Shown piece by piece: positions 17,597 through 25,468 of a DNA stretch of 64,000 nucleotides. The notes below the pieces were generated by a model, which was not told where the DNA came from, made no database searches, and saw nothing but the letters and a program-made list of their open reading frames with translations. Position 1 is the first letter of the stretch. The number at the start of each line of letters is the position of its first letter. Source of the stretch: UBA668 sp963720695 (GTDB lineage Bacteria > Actinomycetota > Acidimicrobiia > Acidimicrobiales > Ilumatobacteraceae); NCBI GenBank assembly GCA_963720695.1, contig CAVRGG010000001.1, forward strand, positions 124,001 through 188,000. The letters run 5' to 3'. Position numbers and translations under genes: made by a program.

Positions 17597-18723
17597 GAGG
17601 ATGCTCCTGACGTCGGGGGCTTCGGCTCTCGTGGCAGGCCGAGCAGTCGCTCGCCGATGATGTTGCGTTGCACCTGGCTGGTGCCACCGGCGATGCGTCC
17701 CCCCGGTGCCTGCAGCACCCCGAACGAATCGGGGCCGTCCAGCATCGAGTCGGCGCCGGCCAGTTCGGCGCGCAACATCGCCGTGTCGAACATCATCTCC
17801 GTGATGCCCAATTTCATCAGGCTCGCCGCGGTGGACGCAATGGGTCCTTGCCGCTGCGCCATCGCCTTGTAGGCGGTGCCCTTCGCGAGCAACGCCGCCA
17901 GACCTTGGCGTTCGGTCGGGGCGAGGTCGCGTCCCTCGGCCAGCTTGGCCATCGACTCCAGCCGTCGTTCGAGCCCGATGACGCTGGTGCCGATGTGTCC
18001 GCGCTCGCTGGTGAGCACCGACATCCCGACGTTCCACCCACCGTGCAGTGGGCCGAGCAGGTGGTCGGCGGGCAGCTCGACGTCGGTGAAGAACACTTCG
18101 TCGAACTCCGATTCGCCGGTCATCTGGCGCAGCGGTCGGACTTCCACGCCAGGGAGATCCATCGGGAACACGAAGAACGAGATCCCCTCGTGCTTGGGGG
18201 CGTCGGGATCGGTGCGCGCCATGAGGATGCCCCAGTTGCTGTAGCGACCGCCGCTGCACCAGACCTTCTGGCCGTTGATGATGAACCGGTCGCCGTCGCG
18301 CTCTGCCTTCGTGGTCAGACCACCCAGATCGCTGCCGGCGCCGGGCTCGCTGAACAGCTGGCACCACACGTGCTCGGTCGAGAGGGTCGCCGCCAGGTGG
18401 CGGGCCTTCTGCTCGGGCGTGCCGAACGCGAGGAGCGCGCCGCCCGTGAGGACGAGCCCGACCATGTTGAACACGCTGGGGACACCGGCCAGCGCGCATT
18501 CGTACTGCCAGGCGGCGTTGTGGTCGGCGGTCAGACCGCGGCCGCCGAACTCGGTGGGCCAATGGATGCCCGCATAGCCCGCGGCATGGAGGTGGCGGTG
18601 CCATGCCAAGCCGCGCTCGACGAGGTCGGGCGGACAGATGGCGCCGTAGTCGCGGGGCGCGTGGTCGGCGTTGGCGGCCAGCCAGTGGCGCGCCTCGGTC
18701 TGGAACTCGTCGACTCCGATCAT
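17593..18723 (-). CDS. Acyl-CoA dehydrogenase
   Basis: This 376-residue FAD enzyme has the family order: an N-terminal helical domain, then CQLFSEPGAGSDLGGL (FAD/acyl-binding loop), INGQKVWCSGG and FVFPMDLPGVEVRPL. The C-terminal helices end GGTSQVQRNIIGERLLGLP, the flavin-contact motif. Such proteins introduce the alpha-beta double bond in acyl-CoA. The substrate could be a fatty acid or a steroid side chain. It is the first gene of a three-gene operon with ATGA overlaps. The only ATG in the right place gives MIGVDEFQTEARHW. Confidence 0.93.
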   Translation of the reverse strand: MIGVDEFQTEARHWLAANADHAPRDYGAICPPDLVERGLAWHRHLHAAGYAGIHWPTEFGGRGLTADHNAAWQYECALAGVPSVFNMVGLVLTGGALLAFGTPEQKARHLAATLSTEHVWCQLFSEPGAGSDLGGLTTKAERDGDRFIINGQKVWCSGGRYSNWGILMARTDPDAPKHEGISFFVFPMDLPGVEVRPLRQMTGESEFDEVFFTDVELPADHLLGPLHGGWNVGMSVLTSERGHIGTSVIGLERRLESMAKLAEGRDLAPTERQGLAALLAKGTAYKAMAQRQGPIASTAASLMKLGITEMMFDTAMLRAELAGADSMLDGPDSFGVLQAPGGRIAGGTSQVQRNIIGERLLGLPREPKPPTSGASS

Positions 18724-18760
18724 CGTCCGCGGACCGTAGTCGTGATGCCGGGCGTGGCCG

Positions 18761-19660
18761 CTACTTGAAGAACGGCAGGAAGAGCGCCGTCTCCTCCGGG
18801 AGGTTGTTGGGAACCGCGTAACCCGACTGGTCGGTGATGGTGCCCCAGTTGTCGCGGACGTCCTCCATCTGGAGCTCGGGGTTGAAGTAGCCGTTCGTCT
18901 CGGCGATGAACACGTGCGCGACTCGGCCTCCGCCGACGCTGAACAACTGGCCCGAGACCGGGCAGTCTTCGTGCGCGAGGTACGCCACGAGCGGCGACAC
19001 GAGACCGGGCGACAGCTTCTCGCCGAACGCACCACCCATGAGGTTCTCGGTCATGCGCGTGAGGGCGAGCGGTGCGATGGCGTTGGCCTTGATGTTGTAC
19101 TTGGCGCCCTCGACCGCGAGCACCCGGGTGAACCCGACGAGGCCCATCTTCGCCGCGCCGTAGTTGGTCTGGCCGAAGTTGCCGAACACGCCCGCCGCCG
19201 ACGACGTGCTGACGATGCGGCCGTAGCCCTGATCGCGCATCACGACCCACGCCGGCTGGGTCACGTAGAACGCGCCCTTGAGGTGGACGTCGAGCACCGG
19301 GTTGAGCAGGTCGGGCGTCATGTTGTGGAACGACTTGTCGCGCAGGATGCCGGCGTTGTTGATGAGGACGTCGACCTTGCCATAGGCGTCGAGTGCGGTC
19401 TGGACGATCGCCTGCCCGCCCTCGGGGGTCGCCACCGAGTTCGTGTCGGCGACGGCCTCGCCGCCGAGCGACTTGATCTCGTCGACCACGTGTTCTGCGG
19501 CGCCCTTGTCGCTGCCGCTGCCGTCGACTGCGCCGCCCAGGTCGTTGATGACCACGAGCGCGCCCCGCGACGCCATCAGCAGCGCGTGCTGGCGACCCAG
19601 CCCGCCACCTGCGCCCGTGATGATGACTACCTTGCCGTCGTAACCGAGTTGATCGCTCAT
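18761..19660 (-). CDS. Short-chain dehydrogenase/reductase (hydroxyacyl-CoA/17-beta-HSD type)
   Basis: A 299-residue classical SDR. It has the cofactor loop TGAGGGLGRQHA, the NNAG motif (LINNAGILRDKSF), catalytic serine in VSTSSAAG and YGAAK with the active tyrosine and lysine. The long insert after the NDLGG strand and the C-terminal extension ending LPEETALFLPFFK resemble multifunctional-enzyme type 2 hydroxyacyl-CoA dehydrogenases. Acidic residues after the second strand (INDLGG) suggest NAD rather than NADP. It lies between two acyl-CoA genes on the same strand, supporting beta-oxidation. Confidence 0.9.
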   Translation of the reverse strand: MSDQLGYDGKVVIITGAGGGLGRQHALLMASRGALVVINDLGGAVDGSGSDKGAAEHVVDEIKSLGGEAVADTNSVATPEGGQAIVQTALDAYGKVDVLINNAGILRDKSFHNMTPDLLNPVLDVHLKGAFYVTQPAWVVMRDQGYGRIVSTSSAAGVFGNFGQTNYGAAKMGLVGFTRVLAVEGAKYNIKANAIAPLALTRMTENLMGGAFGEKLSPGLVSPLVAYLAHEDCPVSGQLFSVGGGRVAHVFIAETNGYFNPELQMEDVRDNWGTITDQSGYAVPNNLPEETALFLPFFK

Positions 19661-19722
19661 GCCCCGGAAACTACTGGCCGCCCCCCGTGAGGAAGAAACC
19701 GGCACCGCACGTCGACGACCGC

Positions 19723-19758
19723 CCCCGACCCGCGCCCCGACCCGCGCCCCGACCCGCG
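19723..19758. repeat. Three tandem copies of a 12-bp unit
   Basis: CCCCGACCCGCG is repeated perfectly three times with no spacer in the upstream region of the SDR gene. It is part of a 261-bp non-coding segment that also holds a perfect palindrome and a G-rich tract. Confidence 0.85.
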
Positions 19759-19776
19759 CTGCTCCTCGCTTCTTGT

Positions 19777-19810
19777 GAGTACCAGAACGTGAATTCACGT
19801 TCTGGTACTC
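19777..19810. promoter_or_regulatory. Perfect 34-bp palindrome between acyl-CoA ligase and SDR genes
   Basis: The 17-base arm GAGTACCAGAACGTGAA is followed at once by its exact complement, centred on GAATTC. A further half-copy (CCAGAACG) follows at 19812-19819. It lies 111 bp past the ligase stop and 116 bp before the SDR start on the minus strand. It could be a terminator for the ligase transcript or an operator for the SDR gene. Absence of a loop and of a T-run favours a DNA-binding site. AGAACGTG/CACGTTCT half-sites resemble those of TetR-type lipid regulators, but this is a weak analogy. Confidence 0.6.
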
Positions 19811-19820
19811 GCCAGAACGA

Positions 19821-19868
19821 GGGAGGGGGGCCTGGAGGGTCCGGGAGAGGGTCCGGGGAGGGTCCGGG
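19821..19868 (+). other. G-rich tract with quadruplex potential
   Basis: Seven runs of three or more G, separated by one to six bases (A, CCTGGA, TCC, AGA, TCC, A, TCC), lie on the plus strand just after the palindrome. That satisfies the usual G3+N1-7 four-run rule. The flanking genes are on the minus strand, so the G-rich strand is the template strand for read-through from the ligase gene. Confidence 0.6.
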
Positions 19869-19921
19869 AGAGGTGCCGGGCGGGCGGGCCGGGCGAACCG
19901 GCCGGGCGAGCGACGGCGGAG

Positions 19922-21547
19922 TCAGTCGAGGCCGAGTTGGCGGAGCGCGTTGGCACGCAGCGCCTTGTAGTCGAGCTTGCCGTTGGCGGCGCGGCCGATC
20001 GTGTCGATCGACAGGACCCGCTTGGGTGCCTTGAAGTGGGCGAGGCGCTCACGGACGTGGGCGATCAGCACCGCCTCGTCGACCTCGTCGCCGGCATGGG
20101 ACTCGACCAGGGCGGTGATCGCCTCGCCGAAGCGGTCGTCGGGCACACCGACCACGGCGGCGTCGGCGACCGTCGGATGGAGCTTCAGTGCTTCCTCCAC
20201 CTCCTCCGGGTACACCTTCTCGCCGCCGGTGTTGATGCACTGGCTGCCCCGGCCGTACAACTTCAGGGTCCCGTCGGCCTCGACCTCCGCCCAGTCGCCG
20301 GGAATGCTCCACCGGACGCCGTCATGGAGGACGAAGGTGGCTGCGCTCTTGGCCTCGTCCTTGTAGTACCCGACCGGTGTCCGGCCCCGCAGCGCGACCC
20401 GGCCGCGCTCGCCGCTGCCGGGCATGACCTCCCGACCGTCCTCGGTGAGCACCTTGGTGTTGGGTCCGAGGGCGAACTTCGCGGTGCCGCCGCCCGGCGA
20501 CGCGGACGACTCGGCAGTGGTGGTGCTGCTCGCCATCCCGATCGCCTCGCTGCTGCCGAGGCTGTCGATCATGATCAGCCGGGCGTTGTGGCGCAGGAGT
20601 CCGGCCTTGGTCTCGGCCGCCCAGATCACACCGCTGGAGACGACGACGCGCAACGACGAGATGTCCCAGCGGTCCGGCTCCGCATCGAGCGCCTTGAGGA
20701 TCGGCTTGGCGAAGGCATCGCCGACGATGGAGATGCTGTTGACGCGGTGGTGCTGGATCGTGTCGAGCAGTTCCACCGGGTCGAAGTGGCGGCCGACGAG
20801 GGTGACCACGGAGCCCGCCAGCACGAGGTTCCACATCGCGTTGAACGCGCCCGTCCCGTGCATCAGCGGCGCCGCCGGCAGGTTGCGCGGCCCGGGCTTG
20901 GACATCCGCTCGTCGAACTCGGCCCAACCGGGCACCGCGGGAAGCGGCTTCTTCGACGGGGCATCGAGGCTGCCGACGACGTCGTCCTGGCGCCACATGA
21001 CGCCCTTGGGCATGCCCGTGGTGCCGCCGGTGTAGAGGATGTAGAGGTCGTCGGGGCTGCGCCCCCACGGCGGAACCGTGCGACTCGTGGCCGATGCCGC
21101 CGCGGTCTCGTAGGCGATCGCCCACTCCGGGCAGGTGTCGGTGCCGTCGTCGACCCAGATCCAAGTGTGCACGCCGGGCACCCGGGTGCGCATGTGCGCG
21201 CAGTGCTCGGTGAACGTGCCGTGGAAGATGACGGCGACCGCATCGGAGTTGGTCCACAGATAGGCGAGTTCGTCGTCGCTGTAGCGGTAGTTCGTGTTGA
21301 CCGGTGCCAGCCCCGCCTTGTAGATGCCGAACATGCTCTCGAGGTACTCGGGACAGTTGTAGAGGTAGTGCGCGACCTTGTCCTGATGGCCGGCGCCGGC
21401 GGCGAGGAGGGTGGCCGCGATGCCATCGGCGCGACGGTCGAACTCGGCCCAGCTGTAGGTGCGCTCGCCCTGGACCTGGGCGATGGTGTCGGGGAACCGA
21501 TCGGCGTTGCGTTCCCAGATCTCGGCGAGGTTCCAACCAGCAGTCAC
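19922..21547 (-). CDS. Fatty-acid--CoA ligase (AMP-forming)
   Basis: A 541-residue ANL-superfamily enzyme that activates a carboxylic acid through an acyl-adenylate. The P-loop-like motif is ILYTGGTTGMPKGVMW, with a Gly where Ser is usual. The GRGSQCINTGGEKVYPEEVE hinge motif and the C-terminal lysine in GRAANGKLDYKAL are present. The pattern resembles mycobacterial FadD-type acyl-CoA synthetases. The start is a GTG 28 bp after the clpP stop with a GGAGGG site upstream, and no better start exists in this short gap. It probably feeds the neighbouring dehydrogenase and SDR. Confidence 0.92.
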   Translation of the reverse strand: MTAGWNLAEIWERNADRFPDTIAQVQGERTYSWAEFDRRADGIAATLLAAGAGHQDKVAHYLYNCPEYLESMFGIYKAGLAPVNTNYRYSDDELAYLWTNSDAVAVIFHGTFTEHCAHMRTRVPGVHTWIWVDDGTDTCPEWAIAYETAAASATSRTVPPWGRSPDDLYILYTGGTTGMPKGVMWRQDDVVGSLDAPSKKPLPAVPGWAEFDERMSKPGPRNLPAAPLMHGTGAFNAMWNLVLAGSVVTLVGRHFDPVELLDTIQHHRVNSISIVGDAFAKPILKALDAEPDRWDISSLRVVVSSGVIWAAETKAGLLRHNARLIMIDSLGSSEAIGMASSTTTAESSASPGGGTAKFALGPNTKVLTEDGREVMPGSGERGRVALRGRTPVGYYKDEAKSAATFVLHDGVRWSIPGDWAEVEADGTLKLYGRGSQCINTGGEKVYPEEVEEALKLHPTVADAAVVGVPDDRFGEAITALVESHAGDEVDEAVLIAHVRERLAHFKAPKRVLSIDTIGRAANGKLDYKALRANALRQLGLD

Positions 21548-21575
21548 ACGTCGACCGTAGTCCCTCCCCGAATGA

Positions 21576-22211
21576 TCAGGAGGGGTCGACGACGGACCCC
21601 GCGGGGAGCAGCGGCATCGCTCCGGCGGGGAGCTCACGGCGTTCGATGATGTGGTCGACGAGGCCGTACGCGAGTGCCTGGTCACCACGCACGATGTAGT
21701 CGCGGTCGATGTCGGCGACGATGCGCTCGCGTGACTGGCCGGTGGTGCTCTCGAGGATGTCGACCATCCGGCGGCGCATCTCGACCATCTCGGCGACGGC
21801 GAGCTCCATGTCCACCGATTGCCCCTGAGCGCCGCCGTGGGGCTGGTGGATGAGCACCCGCGCATTCGGGAGCGCGAATCGCTTGCCGGGTGTGCCGGCC
21901 GCCAGCAGCACCGCGGCCGCGGATGCCGCCTGGCCGACGCAGATCGTCGCCACGTCGGGAGCGATGAACCGCATCGTGTCGTAGATGGCGAAGAGGCCGT
22001 TCATGTCGCCGCCCGGGCTGTTGATGTAGAGCGCGATGTCGCGGTCGGGCTGTTCGCTCTCCAGGTGCAGGAGTTGGGCGACGACCAGATTCGTGACCTG
22101 GTCGTCGATCGCGGTGCCGAGGAAGACGATCCGGTTGACGAGCAGCCGTGAGTAGATGTCGTAGGCGCGCTCGCCGCGGCTGGTGGTCTCGATGACGGTG
22201 GGGATGAGCAC
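21576..22211 (-). CDS. clpP: ATP-dependent Clp protease proteolytic subunit
   Basis: The 211-residue peptidase subunit has the full triad: Ser97 in GQAASAAA, His122 in LIHQPHGG and Asp171 in DRDYIVRGDQAL. YINSPGGDMNGLFAIYDTM is the family's strand-helix motif. It would form a tetradecamer with a Clp ATPase. The start is the GTG of the sequence beginning LIPTVIETTSRGERAYDIY, with a GAGGAA site seven bases before. Actinobacteria usually have two tandem clpP genes. This one is alone and is not followed by clpX or tig, so it is probably an extra paralogue under separate control. Two identical operator-like palindromes lie upstream. Confidence 0.93.
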   Translation of the reverse strand: MLIPTVIETTSRGERAYDIYSRLLVNRIVFLGTAIDDQVTNLVVAQLLHLESEQPDRDIALYINSPGGDMNGLFAIYDTMRFIAPDVATICVGQAASAAAVLLAAGTPGKRFALPNARVLIHQPHGGAQGQSVDMELAVAEMVEMRRRMVDILESTTGQSRERIVADIDRDYIVRGDQALAYGLVDHIIERRELPAGAMPLLPAGSVVDPS

Positions 22212-22228
22212 GGTTCCTCGTTTCGTTG

Positions 22229-22246
22229 TGCAACCAGTGGGTTGCA
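22229..22246. promoter_or_regulatory. Operator-like palindrome TGCAAC-N6-GTTGCA (site 1)
   Basis: A perfect inverted repeat, extended by one base on each side (GTGCAACC/GGTTGCAC). It lies 18 bp upstream of the clpP start on the minus strand. Site 2 has the same half-sites and spacing, 46 bp away centre to centre. An ArsR-family regulator encoded two genes away is the first candidate ligand. Confidence 0.6.
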
Positions 22247-22274
22247 CCGGACGGTACCGGAGCGTCGTCGGAAG

Positions 22275-22292
22275 TGCAACCCAAGAGTTGCA
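22275..22292. promoter_or_regulatory. Operator-like palindrome TGCAAC-N6-GTTGCA (site 2)
   Basis: Same half-sites and six-base spacer as site 1, with a different spacer sequence (CCAAGA against CAGTGG). It lies 30 bp upstream of the SRPBCC start. Together the two sites occupy the 111-bp divergent promoter region between clpP and the SRPBCC-ArsR pair. Confidence 0.6.
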
Positions 22293-22322
22293 ATGAGGCC
22301 ACGACGGGTCTAGCGTTCCGCC

Positions 22323-22739
22323 ATGGACGCACCGCTGATGATCGAGCGTGAGATCGAGCTGGACCTGACCGCCGACGAACTGTGGGAGCTGATCGGCACG
22401 GCCGACGGGTGGCGCCAGTGGCTGGTCGACGACGTCGCGATCCGAGTCGCCGACGGTGAGTTCGGCACGATCCTCGACGACGGCGTCGAGCGCGCGGTCC
22501 ACATCGACGGGGTCGACACCGGTCGAGGCATCTCCTTCGTCTGGTCGGAGCAGCCCGACGAGGTCTCGCGGGTCACCATCGCGATCGTCGACGATCCCAC
22601 GAGGGGTCCGCGGATTCGCGTCACCGAGGAATGGCAGCCAGGTGCAACGTGCGCCGACTGTCCGGCGAGGTCCGGAGCCAGGTGGGATCTGCGTGCCTGC
22701 CTGCTGTGCCTGTCCGCCGTGTCGGCATGCCGGGTGTGA
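22323..22739 (+). CDS. SRPBCC-domain (AHSA1-type) protein
   Basis: The 138-residue protein opens with IEREIELDLTADELWELIG, the first strand and helix of the START-like/AHSA1 fold, followed by strands AVHIDGVDTGRGISFVWSE and RIRVTEEW. The C-terminal helix is unusually cysteine-rich (CADCPAR, then ACLLCLSAVSACRV). AHSA1-like proteins are commonly encoded with an ArsR regulator, as here. The order is reversed compared with the usual ArsR-first pair. Its stop overlaps the ArsR start by 13 bp. The ligand is unknown. Confidence 0.8.
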   Translation: MDAPLMIEREIELDLTADELWELIGTADGWRQWLVDDVAIRVADGEFGTILDDGVERAVHIDGVDTGRGISFVWSEQPDEVSRVTIAIVDDPTRGPRIRVTEEWQPGATCADCPARSGARWDLRACLLCLSAVSACRV

Positions 22740-23092
22740 CGACGGCCGCCGAGACGGCACCACTCGACGGCGTGTTCGCGGCCCTCGCCGATCCGACTCG
22801 ACGAGCGCTGGTGCAGCGACTGGTCGTGTCCGGGCCGGCATCGGCCACCGTGCTGGCGGCCGCGTTCCCGTTCTCACGCCAGGCCGTGGTCAAGCACCTG
22901 CAGGCGCTGGAGGCGGCGGGGCTGGTCGCCTCGCAGCGGGTCGGTCGAGAGGTGCAGTACCGCGCCGACCCGGCGCCGATGGCAGCGGCGATCGGTTGGA
23001 TGCTCGACTCGGGCGCCGCGTGGGATCGCCGGATCGACCGGCTCCGGGCGCGTCCCGAGCGCGGTGCGAGGAGTGCAACGGCCGCGAATTAG
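22727..23092 (+). CDS. ArsR-family winged-helix transcriptional regulator
   Basis: A 121-residue DNA-binding protein. FAALADPTRRALVQRLVVSG is the family's opening helix pair. The recognition helix is FSRQAVVKHLQALEAAGLV, and the wing is REVQYRADP. No CxC or other clear metal-site cysteines are present, so a non-metal signal is likely, as for other ArsR proteins paired with SRPBCC genes. Its start codon lies inside the SRPBCC gene, giving coupled translation. The two TGCAAC-N6-GTTGCA sites upstream of the operon are its probable targets (inference). Confidence 0.9.
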   Translation: MPGVTTAAETAPLDGVFAALADPTRRALVQRLVVSGPASATVLAAAFPFSRQAVVKHLQALEAAGLVASQRVGREVQYRADPAPMAAAIGWMLDSGAAWDRRIDRLRARPERGARSATAAN

Positions 23093-23102
23093 GGTCCGGC
23101 AC

Positions 23103-24329
23103 ATGGACTTCCAGCTTCCTGCCGACGACGATCCCCGCCGTGTGGCGGTGCGTGAATGGCTGGCGGCACATCCGACGCCCAGCGGCCGTGAGCTCGCCGA
23201 GGCCGGCTACGTCGCCCCGCACTGGCCGCCACCGTGGGGTCTCGGGGCGGACCCGATCCACCAGGTGATCATCGACGACGAGCTGGCCCGGGCGAAGGTG
23301 CGCCGACCGACCAACCCGATCGGCATCGGCTGGGCGGGCCCGACGATCCTGTACGCAGGGACCGAGGAGCAGCAGCAGAAGTATCTCTTCCCGCTCCTGT
23401 CGGGCGAGGAGTTCTGGTGCCAGCTGTTCAGCGAGCCCGGCAGCGGCAGCGACCTCGCCAACCTCGGCACGCGCGCGGTGCGCGACGGTGACGAGTTCAT
23501 CGTCAACGGCCAGAAGATCTGGACGAGCGGCGCGCAGTACGCGAAGTACGGCATCCTCATCGCCCGCACCGACCCCGACGTGCCGAAGCACAAGGGCGTG
23601 TCGTACTTCGTGTGCCCGATGGACCTGCCCGGCATCGAGATCAGGCCGATCACGGAGATGACCGGTGGCCACACGTTCAACGAGGTGTTCTTCACCGACG
23701 TCCGGCTCCCTGCCGAGAACCTCGTCGGTGACCTGAACGACGGATGGCGTCTCGCCAAGGTGACGCTCGGCAACGAGCGGGTGTCGCTGTCGAGCGGTGG
23801 TGTGCTGTGGGGCAACGGCCCGACCGCGATGGAGTTGATCGACACGATTCGCGACACCGGCCCGGTGACCGACCCGCACCTGCGTCAGCGCGTCGCCTCC
23901 GTGTACATCGAACACATGCTCCTCGACCTGATCCGGATGCGGACGTTGTCCGCTGCGCTCAAAGGGCAGATGCCCGGGCCGGAGGCGAGCATTCGAAAGC
24001 TCCTCGCCGACGAGCACGGCCAGCACGTCATGCTCCTCGCCCGCGACTTCATCGGGGCCGCAGGGATGCTCATGGGTGGCGACGGGCACGACTTCGTGCC
24101 GGGCACCGACACGCACTCGCTCGGCCCGGAGAAGCCCGACGGCGGCCTCATGCACCCCGGTTGGTACGACGGGTTCATGTTCAGCCAGGCGCTCACGATC
24201 GGTGGTGGCACGTTCGCCGTGCAGCGGAACATCATCGCCGAACGAGTGCTCGGCCTGCCCCACGACGTCGATGTCACCAAGGGAATGAGCTGGGCGGAGA
24301 TCCAGCGCGCCGGCCGGGTCGCATCGTGA
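23103..24329 (+). CDS. Acyl-CoA dehydrogenase (first gene of catabolic operon)
   Basis: A 408-residue FAD enzyme with CQLFSEPGSGSDLANLGTRA, VNGQKIWTSGAQYAKYGILI and YFVCPMDLPGIEIRPITEMT as the middle-domain motifs. GGGTFAVQRNIIAERVLGLP is the C-terminal flavin contact. It is a close structural match to the acyl-CoA dehydrogenase at 18 kb and clearly a paralogue. It starts a block of five genes read in one direction. The second dehydrogenase starts inside its stop codon (GTGA overlap). Confidence 0.93.
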   Translation: MDFQLPADDDPRRVAVREWLAAHPTPSGRELAEAGYVAPHWPPPWGLGADPIHQVIIDDELARAKVRRPTNPIGIGWAGPTILYAGTEEQQQKYLFPLLSGEEFWCQLFSEPGSGSDLANLGTRAVRDGDEFIVNGQKIWTSGAQYAKYGILIARTDPDVPKHKGVSYFVCPMDLPGIEIRPITEMTGGHTFNEVFFTDVRLPAENLVGDLNDGWRLAKVTLGNERVSLSSGGVLWGNGPTAMELIDTIRDTGPVTDPHLRQRVASVYIEHMLLDLIRMRTLSAALKGQMPGPEASIRKLLADEHGQHVMLLARDFIGAAGMLMGGDGHDFVPGTDTHSLGPEKPDGGLMHPGWYDGFMFSQALTIGGGTFAVQRNIIAERVLGLPHDVDVTKGMSWAEIQRAGRVAS

Positions 24330-25441
24330 CCGACTGGCTCGCGGCTGCGGATCGCGCCGCCGCGGTCGCGGCCGAGCACGGGGGCGAGGGCGAGCAGCTC
24401 CGGCGACTGCCCATGCCGATCGTGGAGGCCTTGCGCGACGAGGGTGTGCTGCGCATGTGCGTGCCCGCGGTGTACGGCGGACCGGAGGTGGACCCTCCGA
24501 CGATCCTGCGAGTGATCGAGCGCATCGCCACCGCCGACGGTGCTGCGGGCTGGTGCACGATGATCGCGTCCACCACCTCGTTGCTCAGCAACTACGTCGA
24601 GCCGGAGCAGGCGCAGCTGATCTGGGGTGACCCGCGCACCATCACCGGCGGTGTCTTCGCCCGCAACGCCACGGCGGTGAAGGTCGACGGGGGCTACCGC
24701 GTCACCGGTCGCTGGATGTGGGGGAGCGGTACGCAGCACTGCCAGTACATCACCGGTGGCGCGGTCGGCGACGGGTTCAGCGGGTCGATGTGGTTCAGCG
24801 CGGATCAGGTGACGTTCCACGACACCTGGCACACGTCGGGCCTTCGTGGTACCGGCTCGGGGGACTTCAGCGTCGAGGACGTGTTCGTCCCCGACGCCCG
24901 GGCGACCCAGCCACAGGTCACCGGTCCGCAGGTGGACTCCCCGCTCGGGAGGTTCCCCGACATGACCTTGCTCGCCGTCGGCGTCGCGGCGGCCGGTCTC
25001 GGCATCGGCCGGCATGCGCTGGACGCGATCATCGAGCTCGGCGGAGCCAAGAAGCCACAGTTCAGCAGCCGCACGATCAGCCAGTCGGGCGTCGCCCAGG
25101 CCGAGTTGGCCAAGGCCGAGGCATCGCTGCGCGCGGCCCGCGCCTTCCTGCTCGACGAGGTGTCGCAGGCATGGGAGACCACCGTGGCCGGTGGGCGCGT
25201 CGACGTGGCGGCGCGCGGACGGATGCGGTTGGCCGGCGCCCACGCCGCTGCCGCGGCGGTGCAGGCGGCCGACGTCGCCTACACGCTCGGTGGGGGGACG
25301 TCGTTGTTCGAGCACAGTCCGTTGCAGCGATGTCTGCGCGACGCCCACGTCGTCACCCAACACATCATGGTGGCGCCGCGCTTGTACGAGACGCTGGGCA
25401 AGGTGCACTTCGGCCTCGACATCGATGCGACGATGATCTGA
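24326..25441 (+). CDS. Acyl-CoA dehydrogenase-like / flavin-dependent monooxygenase family protein
   Basis: The 371-residue protein has the acyl-CoA dehydrogenase fold but with features of the HsaA/HpaB-like branch. IVEALRDEGVLRMCVPAVYG and ADGAAGWCTMIASTTS are at the N-terminus. YRVTGRWMWGSGTQHCQYIT and HTSGLRGTGSGDFSVEDVFV follow, then a C-terminal ACAD_8-type helical domain. It lacks the QVQRN motif of its upstream neighbour. The two may form a heteromeric pair, or this one may oxygenate a substrate using reduced flavin. The GTG start is set by the four-base overlap with the preceding gene. Confidence 0.85.
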   Translation: MTDWLAAADRAAAVAAEHGGEGEQLRRLPMPIVEALRDEGVLRMCVPAVYGGPEVDPPTILRVIERIATADGAAGWCTMIASTTSLLSNYVEPEQAQLIWGDPRTITGGVFARNATAVKVDGGYRVTGRWMWGSGTQHCQYITGGAVGDGFSGSMWFSADQVTFHDTWHTSGLRGTGSGDFSVEDVFVPDARATQPQVTGPQVDSPLGRFPDMTLLAVGVAAAGLGIGRHALDAIIELGGAKKPQFSSRTISQSGVAQAELAKAEASLRAARAFLLDEVSQAWETTVAGGRVDVAARGRMRLAGAHAAAAAVQAADVAYTLGGGTSLFEHSPLQRCLRDAHVVTQHIMVAPRLYETLGKVHFGLDIDATMI

Positions 25442-25468
25442 TGGAGTCGTTGACCTGATGGAGTCGTT
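25439..25468. repeat. 13-bp direct duplication at an enoyl-CoA hydratase start
   Basis: TGATGGAGTCGTT occurs twice with a four-base spacer. The first copy's ATG gives only MESLT before a stop. The second is the real start and overlaps that stop (TGATG). Confidence 0.85.
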
